NCBI GenBank assembly: GCA_964587835.1
Contig: CAZPMN010000055.1
Location: forward strand, 1 to 10,326
Direction of reading: 5' to 3'
Source: Erginobacter sp964587835
GTDB lineage: Bacteria; Auribacterota; Erginobacteria; Erginobacterales; Erginobacteraceae
DNA length: 10,326 nt
The notes below the pieces were generated by a model. That model was not told the origin of the DNA, ran no database searches, and was given only the letters and a program-made list of their open reading frames with translations. Made by a program: the position numbers and the translations under genes. Below, in pieces: positions 6,309-10,326 of this stretch (position 1 is its first letter; the number at the start of each line of letters is the position of its first letter).

Positions 6309-6737
6309 TCAACGAAGTGGATTGATCCAGCGCAGGACAGGAAACCGCGCGAAATCGGAATCCGTGGAGGCAAGTTCACATCCGTGCTCCACGGCTAACG
6401 CCGCCAGATGCGCGTCCGTTACCAGGTTGGCGACGGCCTGTCCTTCGCGGACCATCTTCTGGAACACGGCCCAGTGCCTTTCGGTCGGCCGGGCAATCCG
6501 CACACAGGGCTGGTCCAGCCAGCTCTGCACCCGGGAAAGCGCCTCCTCGAGGGAAAGGGGCCGCTGGAAGACCCGCGGGTTGGTACTGACCCGGATAAAG
6601 GCGGTAATAACCGTCCAGCAGAGACAGACAGGCGACGCGCCGGAGAGCTGTTCATCCCACCATAAACGGGCGGCGGCATTGCAAGGGCTGGCCTCGTCTT
6701 CCGCGTAGAGCAGGATGTTGGCATCGACCAGGATCAC
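6309..6737 (-). CDS. vapC: PIN-domain toxin VapC
   Basis: A 142-residue PIN-domain ribonuclease, the toxin of a type II pair; VapC toxins cleave tRNA or rRNA. Metal-binding acids are Asp5 and Asn7 (ILVDANILLYA), Asp108 (NLVTDAHLAALA), Glu117, and Asp126/Asp128 (STDSDFARFP). The core STNPRVF motif and the ending ARFPVLRWINPL match the PIN subfamily known as the M. tuberculosis type (TIGR00028). As I remember that subfamily, the acidic residue some VapCs carry before FLR is also absent there; here it is Ala (ITAFIRV). The start is GTG, overlapping the vapB stop by four bases (GTGA), so the two genes are translationally coupled. Neutralised by VapB, which it also helps as co-repressor in known systems. 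Confidence 0.9.
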   Translation of the reverse strand: MILVDANILLYAEDEASPCNAAARLWWDEQLSGASPVCLCWTVITAFIRVSTNPRVFQRPLSLEEALSRVQSWLDQPCVRIARPTERHWAVFQKMVREGQAVANLVTDAHLAALAVEHGCELASTDSDFARFPVLRWINPLR

Positions 6738-6979
6738 CGATGATCTTCCCCCTCGACCCGGGCGATCAGTTCCTGGATGTTGTCCAGGTTCATCCCCTCT
6801 CTCAATCCCATTTTGTGCGGCCGGGTCCGATATAGCCGGGACCGCGCCGGCTTTTCAACAGTTTTAAGGCCGGCCCGGAGAGCTTCATTGACCACCTTCC
6901 TAAACGGCTCGCGAAGCCTTTGGGCTGCTGATCTAGCCCGCTCGAGGACATCGTCGTCAATTGTCAGGGTTGTTCTCAT
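6734..6979 (-). CDS. vapB: Ribbon-helix-helix antitoxin VapB
   Basis: An 81-residue antitoxin. MRTTLTIDDDVLERAR opens with the DNA-binding beta-strand and helix of a ribbon-helix-helix fold (about 1-40), followed by a linker and the toxin-wrapping tail GMNLDNIQELIARVEGE typical of VapBs paired with this PIN subfamily. There is no Shine-Dalgarno, but a strong promoter places transcription start at or next to the ATG, so translation may be leaderless. An inverted repeat overlaps that promoter, consistent with autorepression by the VapBC complex. It overlaps vapC by four bases. Confidence 0.9.
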   Translation of the reverse strand: MRTTLTIDDDVLERARSAAQRLREPFRKVVNEALRAGLKTVEKPARSRLYRTRPHKMGLREGMNLDNIQELIARVEGEDHR

Positions 6980-6983
6980 ATTT

Positions 6984-7010
6984 ACATCATATCATCATTG
7001 TGGATGATGT
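6984..7010. promoter_or_regulatory. Probable VapBC operator
   Basis: ACATCAT (6984-6990) and ATGATGT (7004-7010) are inverted around 13 bp, and a second nested pair ATCATC (6991-6996)/GATGAT (7003-7008) has a 6-bp spacer. They cover the -10 box, the spacer and half of the -35 box of the vapBC promoter. Palindromes placed like this are normal targets of ribbon-helix-helix antitoxins. Confidence 0.6.
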
Positions 7011-7013
7011 CAA
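6986..7013 (-). promoter_or_regulatory. Sigma-70 type promoter of vapBC, leaderless
   Basis: On the minus strand a perfect -35 TTGACA (complement of 7008-7013) and -10 TATGAT (complement of 6986-6991) are separated by 16 bp. Only 6 nt separate the -10 box from the vapB ATG, so the predicted first transcribed base is the A of the start codon at 6979, within a base or two. Confidence 0.75.
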
Positions 7014-7048
7014 GTCATCACCAGATCCCGGTACAATTCTTCTCCATC

Positions 7049-7924
7049 TCATACCTGACTCGACTCCAGGTAGCGCCGGAAAAACCTCCAGATCCCTCGC
7101 CCCGCCTTCCCGCGGGGACCGTTTTCCTCCCGGCCGGAGGCGGCGAGGGCGGAGAGGTTATACCAGCGTTTCAGCCGGAAGAACCGGAAGAGCCGGGGGG
7201 AGATCGCCCCCCGGGGACAGAGATAGATACAGCGCATACAGATGATACAGCGGTCGCCGAAGACGATCTTCCCTCCCTCCCGCCGGATGTTGCCGGTCGG
7301 GCAACTCCGGAGGCAGAGCCCGCAGAGATCGCAGGCGGAAGAGGCCTGGAGGTCGCGGCCGAAATACTTCCCGCCCTTAGTCTCCAGCCGGCTCAGGTGG
7401 CGGGTGAGAAACCGGGCCAGCGGCCCGGGGCTCCGGAGACGGGTGGTCCCGGCGGCAACATCTCCGGCGACGGTCTCCGTCCGGCTTTCCGCCGCCGCCA
7501 GCAGCCTCCGGATGAGGGGATCGGCGTATCGGACAAAGACGTTGGAGGGCATCACCACCATACTCTCGTGAAAGACCTCCCAACCCCGGACCTGGAGGGC
7601 CTGGATCACCAGATGGGCGGAGCCGCCGTCAAACAGGGGGTCGGCCGGTCCCCTGACGATGAAGGCCCTCCGGCCGCCGCCCTCCGGGAGGGCGGCGATG
7701 AAGTCGAAGACGGGAGCGGGGGCGTTGAGGGCGTGGACCGGGTAAGCCAGCCCGAGCACCCCGCCTTCCGGCGGGATGATACGGGTCAAGGCATCTCCGA
7801 TCCGGATCCGGCGGACCGGAATACCCCGGCGAATAAACTTTTCCGCCAGCCGCCGGGCCAGGTATTCGGTATTCCCGGTCCCGGAGAAATAGGCCAGGGT
7901 GATCGAATCAGGTCGCGCGTTCAT
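7049..7924 (-). CDS. EFR1-type flavodoxin/2[4Fe-4S] ferredoxin protein
   Basis: A 291-residue soluble redox protein with an N-terminal flavodoxin-like domain (about 8-160) and a C-terminal bacterial ferredoxin. The FMN phosphate loop is SGTGNT (14-19) in AYFSGTGNTEYLARRLA, and LAYPVHALNAPAPVFDFI (59-76) is the typical second loop. Two [4Fe-4S] motifs follow: C198xxC201xxC204xxxC208P and C226xxC229xxC232xxxC236P. The last 50 residues are basic and aromatic (FRFFRLKRWYN), perhaps a membrane- or partner-contact tail. Family members are annotated as EFR1 ferrodoxins; their electron partners are unknown to me. The ATG has only a distant AGGT, 14 nt upstream, so translation may be weak. It lies upstream of vapBC on the same strand and is cut off from the hsp20 operon by a strong terminator. 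Confidence 0.9.
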   Translation of the reverse strand: MNARPDSITLAYFSGTGNTEYLARRLAEKFIRRGIPVRRIRIGDALTRIIPPEGGVLGLAYPVHALNAPAPVFDFIAALPEGGGRRAFIVRGPADPLFDGGSAHLVIQALQVRGWEVFHESMVVMPSNVFVRYADPLIRRLLAAAESRTETVAGDVAAGTTRLRSPGPLARFLTRHLSRLETKGGKYFGRDLQASSACDLCGLCLRSCPTGNIRREGGKIVFGDRCIICMRCIYLCPRGAISPRLFRFFRLKRWYNLSALAASGREENGPRGKAGRGIWRFFRRYLESSQV

Positions 7925-7974
7925 ACCGGATTCATCTTACCTGCCCGGTCGAATAACCGCGAGAACCAAGTCAG

Positions 7975-8008
7975 AAAAAAAATGCGCGCCCCGGCAAAGC
8001 CGGGGCGC
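7975..8008 (-). terminator. Strong intrinsic terminator of the hsp20 operon
   Basis: Perfect 10-bp GC stem (7986-7995 with 7999-8008, GCGCCCCGGC type) with a 3-nt loop, followed on the minus strand after GCA by eight U residues (A-tract at 7975-7982). It lies 38 nt after the second hsp20 stop. Confidence 0.9.
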
Positions 8009-8018
8009 ACGACGGGAA

Positions 8019-8042
8019 GGCCGGCCGAGGGGGCGGCCGGCC
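8019..8042 (-). terminator. Second hairpin preceding the hsp20 terminator
   Basis: Arms 8019-8027 and 8034-8042 (GGCCGGCCG/CGGCCGGCC) give a 9-bp stem with a 6-nt loop, starting 3 nt after the hsp20 stop. It has no U-tract of its own; it may protect the mRNA 3' end or act with the following terminator. Confidence 0.55.
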
Positions 8043-8045
8043 CTG

Positions 8046-8399
8046 TTACCCCGCCTTGATCTCAATCTTCCGGGCCCGGGGCTGGGCAACCTTGCCCAGG
8101 ACCAGTTCCAGAACGCCGTCCTTTAAGGTGGCGTTGACCTTCTCCCGGTCGATCACGTTGCCGAGGATGAAAGTCCGGCGGAAGTTGTAGGGACATCTTT
8201 CCCCGTAAACCATTCTCACCGCCTCACTCTCCGCCGACCGGCGCCCGGTGATGGTCAGCCGATCGTCCTCGATATCGATATCGAGGTTATCGCGGCTCAC
8301 CCCGGGCAGTTCGGCCTGGAGAACGATCCTCTCATCCTCCTCGTAGATATTCACCCGCGGTTCGATAAACCGGGCCTCAGTTCCTTTCTCCTCTCTCAT
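8046..8399 (-). CDS. hsp20: Short small heat-shock protein (Hsp20/alpha-crystallin)
   Basis: A 117-residue ATP-independent holdase. The alpha-crystallin domain fills almost the whole chain (about 14-103): VNIYEEDERIVLQAELPGV, then ITGRR, and the signature ATLKDGVLELVL (90-101). The C-terminal I-x-I anchor is IEI (112-114). The N-terminal arm is only about 13 residues, far shorter than in most Hsp20s, which limits substrate trapping and oligomer growth in known members. LGK replaces the usual LPK after the domain. The frame allows a GTG at 8405, but a ribosome site AAAGGGGGTGA lies 6 nt before ATG 8399, so ATG is preferred. It follows the longer hsp20 gene by 2 nt and is translationally linked to it. 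Confidence 0.92.
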   Translation of the reverse strand: MREEKGTEARFIEPRVNIYEEDERIVLQAELPGVSRDNLDIDIEDDRLTITGRRSAESEAVRMVYGERCPYNFRRTFILGNVIDREKVNATLKDGVLELVLGKVAQPRARKIEIKAG

Positions 8400-8401
8400 C
8401 G

Positions 8402-8902
8402 TCACTCACCCCCTTTGCCCTTTTTGCTCGGCTTATCTCCGGCCTTGATGGCGATCTTCTTGCCCTTGACCTCCTCTTTCTTGGGCAGCTTCACCGCCAG
8501 GACGCCATCCTTGTAGGAAGCCTCCACCTGGCCCTCGTCGACATCCGAGGGAAGCGCCACCGTCCTCTGGAAGAGGCCGTAGCTTCTCTCCACCCGGTGG
8601 TAGTTCTCCTCCTTGACCTCGGATTCCCCTTTCTTCTCGCCTCTGATGGTCAGGGTCCGCCCGAGGATGGAGAGATCGATCTCCTCCTTCTTCAGACCGG
8701 GGAGATCGGCCCGGACCAGGACGTTGTCCTTATCCTCGCAGACATCCACCAGCGGAGTCCAGGCTCCCTCCAGCAAGTCGCCTTCCGAAGCCTCCCAGGG
8801 GGCCAGCTTCCTCTCGAAAAACTGGTCGAGATCGTCGCGGAACCCGCTCAACCAGGAGAAGGGATCCCAATCCGATCTCGGACGATAACGGACAATACTC
8901 AT
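8402..8902 (-). CDS. hsp20: Small heat-shock protein (Hsp20/alpha-crystallin), first gene of pair
   Basis: A 166-residue Hsp20 holdase of normal bacterial size. An aromatic N-terminal arm (WDPFSWLSGFRDDLDQFFE, about 12-30) precedes the alpha-crystallin domain (about 48-141) with WTPLVDVCEDKDNVLVRADLPGL, the GRTLTIRGEKK strand, HRVERSYGLFQRTVALP and the signature ASYKDGVLAVKLPKK (128-142). The C-terminal anchor is IAI (150-152), followed by a Lys/Gly-rich tail that is probably a flexible solubiliser. GTG at 8911 is in frame but is part of the ribosome site itself, so ATG 8902 is the start. It lies first in a two-gene operon behind a sigma-54-type promoter. Confidence 0.95.
   Translation of the reverse strand: MSIVRYRPRSDWDPFSWLSGFRDDLDQFFERKLAPWEASEGDLLEGAWTPLVDVCEDKDNVLVRADLPGLKKEEIDLSILGRTLTIRGEKKGESEVKEENYHRVERSYGLFQRTVALPSDVDEGQVEASYKDGVLAVKLPKKEEVKGKKIAIKAGDKPSKKGKGGE
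8406..8416 (-). promoter_or_regulatory. Ribosome binding site deciding the start of the short hsp20
   Basis: Minus-strand AAAGGGGGTGA, one base off the site before the first hsp20, lies 6 nt before ATG 8399. The alternative GTG at 8405 abuts it and would be too close. The site lies inside the last codons of the upstream gene. Confidence 0.7.
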
Positions 8903-8907
8903 CTCCC

Positions 8908-8918
8908 TCACCTCCTTT
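8908..8918 (-). promoter_or_regulatory. Near-perfect ribosome binding site of the first hsp20
   Basis: Minus-strand AAAGGAGGTGA pairs with the whole anti-Shine-Dalgarno tail of 16S rRNA and ends 5 nt before ATG 8902. It is the strongest ribosome site in the window, implying high expression once transcribed. It contains the rejected upstream GTG. Confidence 0.85.
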
Positions 8919-8955
8919 GTCTTGGTTTTTACCCGGTGATTCCGCTTTGAATAAA

Positions 8956-8971
8956 AGCATAACCCGTGCCA
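8956..8971 (-). promoter_or_regulatory. Sigma-54 (-24/-12) promoter of the hsp20 operon
   Basis: Minus strand TGGCACGGGTTATGCT fits TGGCACG-N4-TTGCW with a single mismatch (A for the first T), and GG-N10-GC spacing is exact. The predicted start is about 8945, giving a 43-nt leader to the first hsp20 ATG. No heat-shock repressor site such as CIRCE was seen. Confidence 0.7.
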
Positions 8972-8989
8972 GAAATCAAAAAAGTCGGC

Positions 8990-9019
8990 CCATCTGTTTA
9001 AGTCATTGATTCCAGATGG
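8990..9019. promoter_or_regulatory. 7-bp inverted repeat upstream of the sigma-54 promoter
   Basis: CCATCTG (8990-8996) and CAGATGG (9013-9019) are perfect inverted arms around 16 bp. The spacer holds the IHF-type core. Arms lie about 45-75 bp upstream of the predicted start. It could be an operator or an accidental dyad. Confidence 0.4.
8999..9011 (-). promoter_or_regulatory. IHF-type binding core
   Basis: Minus strand AATCAATGACTTA matches the IHF consensus WATCAANNNNTTR at every fixed position. It is centred about 60 bp upstream of the predicted sigma-54 start, between promoter and candidate enhancer, where IHF bends DNA in known sigma-54 systems. Confidence 0.5.
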
Positions 9020-9067
9020 ATTAGAAATACAGATTTTCGCCCGGCCTGACTGCCCTAACGCCCTGCA

Positions 9068-9086
9068 TGTGTCAACTTGTTACACA
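9068..9086. promoter_or_regulatory. Candidate enhancer (bEBP) site for the hsp20 operon
   Basis: TGTGT-N9-ACACA (9068-9072 and 9082-9086), with an inner CAACTTGTT near-dyad. It is centred about 130 bp upstream of the predicted sigma-54 start, a usual distance for an enhancer-binding protein. No cognate activator gene is in the window. Confidence 0.35.
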
Positions 9087-9350
9087 CACGACGCGGCCAG
9101 GGCATAGTGTGCCAGATTGCAGCAGGGACTAGGCAGATTTTCCCTTTCCCCGGCCAAGCGCGATTATCCGGCAGACGGTGACGGCGACCGGGTTGGGACG
9201 GTACTCGGCCCGGGTGGCGAGGATACCGGTGAGAACTTTTTGGGCGGAGGGGGATGGGTTGGGAGGATGGAGCCAATGGGCCGGCGGCCGGGCCGGAACC
9301 CCACCATCGGGTCCGGCCCGGCCGGTGTCAACCCGGCCCCCGAAGTTCGG
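9087..9350. other. Intergenic stretch without a credible gene, with a GC hairpin
   Basis: The spacer between the hsp20 operon and the AraC-type gene runs 8903-9350. Beyond the promoter elements, this part has only short frames rich in Pro/Arg/Ser with no family resemblance. A 13-bp perfect GC stem (9285-9297 with 9312-9324, 14-nt loop) lies 27 nt after the AraC-type stop and may terminate it, though no U-tract follows. Small dyads such as GCCCTG (9060-9065)/CAGGGC (9098-9103) occur nearby. Confidence 0.5.
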
Positions 9351-10250
9351 CTAAGACTCCAGGGGGACGTAAACCTCGGTCTTAAGCTGGTCGGCCGGGG
9401 TCCGGTGGGGATCGTTGAGATAGATTTCCAGGCAGGGGTCCGAGCTGAGCACCCGGCCGCTGCGGGGGGCCCACTCGCCGGAAATTCGGCCGTAGGTTTC
9501 GGCCAGCTTTTCGTATGGCCCACAATGAACCGTCATCGCGTAATCCCCACCCTTGAGAGTCTGCACCCCGATCTCCCCTTCCGGTTCGACCTCCTCGCCG
9601 ACCGTGACGCAGGCGTCGTAACGGATCTTCTCCGGCGGGGTGATCTCGGGATCGTCGTAAGAGATCCCGATCATCGTGGTCTGGGGCCCGAGCAGTCCCC
9701 GGGGACCCGCCCAGGCGCAGAGCTTGCCCCAGGCCTCCCCGCACGCTGCGTAGGGTCCGATGTGCCGGACAAAAGCGACCCGGGTCGGTTGACGTTTGAC
9801 AATTTTCATTTCCATCTCCGCACCTCCTTCGGTTAGCGGTTTGAACTTCGGGATTTCACCCCGGGGCTGGTAGTGGACCCCGGAGCGGGGGCCCTCCGCC
9901 GCCGCCAGCCGGACCCCTTCCCGCGCGCTGGAAGGAGCCAGGCCGAACTGGGAACGGAAGGCCCGGGTAAAGGATTCGTGGGTTTCGTAACCCGCCTCGA
10001 GGGCGATATCCAAAATCGAGCGGGCGGAGGCCCTCAACTGGTTCATGGCCCGCTCCAGTCGCAGTCGCCGGACGTGTTCCATCACCGACTCGCCGACCAG
10101 GCCCCGGAAGATCCGGTGGAAATGGAAGGGAGAGAAGTAGGCCAGGGCCGCCAGTTCGTTGAGCTCCAGCGGTTCGTCGAGGTGGCGCTGAATATGGATC
10201 AGGACCCGGAGGATCCGCTCCTGGTAAATTTTCCTGGTCGTTGTCTTCAT
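9351..10250 (-). CDS. AraC-family regulator with GyrI-like effector domain
   Basis: A 299-residue transcription regulator of the Rob/SoxS-like layout. The N-terminal AraC-type double helix-turn-helix spans about 15-112, with LNELAALAYFSPFHFHRIF as the first recognition region and SILDIALEAGYETHESFTRAF as the second, ending at FGLAPSSAR. A short linker leads to a GyrI-like/AraC effector-binding domain (about 146-299): VRHIGPYAACGEAWGKL, an acidic VTVGEEVEPEGEIG region, MTVHCGPYEKLAETYGRI and the closing EIYLNDPHRTPADQLKTEVYVPL. Such domains bind hydrophobic or cationic small molecules; the ligand here is unknown. The frame extends to 10325, but GGAGG runs at about 10256-10263 support ATG 10250 (7 nt spacing) or 10253. 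Its targets cannot be read from the sequence; the upstream repeats suggest autoregulation. Confidence 0.93.
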   Translation of the reverse strand: MKTTTRKIYQERILRVLIHIQRHLDEPLELNELAALAYFSPFHFHRIFRGLVGESVMEHVRRLRLERAMNQLRASARSILDIALEAGYETHESFTRAFRSQFGLAPSSAREGVRLAAAEGPRSGVHYQPRGEIPKFKPLTEGGAEMEMKIVKRQPTRVAFVRHIGPYAACGEAWGKLCAWAGPRGLLGPQTTMIGISYDDPEITPPEKIRYDACVTVGEEVEPEGEIGVQTLKGGDYAMTVHCGPYEKLAETYGRISGEWAPRSGRVLSSDPCLEIYLNDPHRTPADQLKTEVYVPLES

Positions 10251-10272
10251 CATTCCTCCTCCCCTTCCGGGG

Positions 10273-10326
10273 GTGCGTATTCCGGTGAAAGTAGCCGGGT
10301 ATTCCGCTCCAAGGTAGCCGGGCATT
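10273..10326. repeat. Direct repeats spaced 22-23 bp upstream of the AraC-type gene
   Basis: GTAGCCGGGTATT (10291-10303) and GTAGCCGGGCATT (10314-10326) match at 12 of 13 bases, 23 bp apart, and a partial third copy (GTGCGTATT, 10273-10281) lies 22 bp further in. TATTCCG follows two copies. The array may continue past the window edge. Two-turn spacing of direct repeats is what AraC-type proteins bind; a plain tandem repeat is the alternative. Confidence 0.5.

Noticed and set aside
6267..7055. Recurring AGGTATGA at two stop codons and one start region
   Set aside because: Short word, found in unrelated contexts (QV-stop codons and a ribosome site); likely coincidence.
6998..8059. 353-codon plus-strand frame opposite the flavodoxin-ferredoxin gene
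   Set aside because: Shadow frame; the cysteine motifs and flavin loop on the minus strand identify the real gene.
8268..8285. Perfect 18-bp palindrome CTCGATATCGATATCGAG
   Set aside because: It lies in the short hsp20 and is explained by codons for Leu-Asp-Ile-Asp-Ile-Glu in the alpha-crystallin domain.
9096..9116. Second TGGCAC-like sequence on the minus strand (TGGCACACTATGC)
   Set aside because: The GG-to-GC spacing is 8 rather than 10 bp, which sigma-54 does not accept.
9055..9276. 73-codon minus-strand frame in the hsp20-AraC spacer
   Set aside because: Pro/Arg/Ser-rich composition, no ribosome site and overlap with the candidate regulatory dyad; no support for coding.

Overview
The window is a 10.3 kb piece of a high-GC bacterial chromosome with tightly packed genes, most of them on the minus strand. 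An RND pump and a lipoprotein with a clear lipobox point to a Gram-negative envelope. The GC-rich third codon positions, the AT-richer dispersed intergenic repeats and the mix of families (a PG0541-type transporter-associated protein, DUF1015, a Mut7-C ubiquitin/RNase fusion, an EFR1-type flavodoxin-ferredoxin) look like an uncultured lineage of the PVC/FCB/Desulfobacterota type. No ribosomal or tRNA marker is present, so this placement is only a guess.

Layout. At 1-1507 (+) lie the C-terminal part of an HAE1-type RND efflux pump, open at the window edge, and a small PII-like protein typical of such operons. At 1519-3993 (-) lie a small lipoprotein, a Xer-type tyrosine recombinase and a class IV PLP aminotransferase, with repeat-rich spacers between them. 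Diverging from the aminotransferase is a DUF1015 gene (4172-5416, +). It converges on a minus-strand block at a perfect 20-bp hairpin. That block reads, in transcription order, EFR1-type flavodoxin/2[4Fe-4S] protein (7924-7049), vapB-vapC toxin-antitoxin (6979-6309) and a Mut7-C RNase-domain protein (6269-5508). vapBC has its own strong promoter, which appears leaderless and overlaps an inverted repeat.

At 8046-8902 (-) two small heat-shock protein genes form a compact operon ending in a strong intrinsic terminator. The 448-bp spacer upstream carries what reads as a complete sigma-54 control region: a -24/-12 element one base from consensus, a perfect IHF-type core about 60 bp upstream of the expected start, and a dyad about 130 bp upstream that could bind an enhancer-binding protein. 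This is the most interesting signal here, because it suggests that the chaperone pair answers to a dedicated activator rather than to a classical heat-shock repressor. The window ends with an AraC/GyrI-like regulator (9351-10250, -) preceded by roughly 22-23-bp spaced direct repeats.

No CRISPR array, rRNA, tRNA, insertion sequence with transposase or prophage gene was found.
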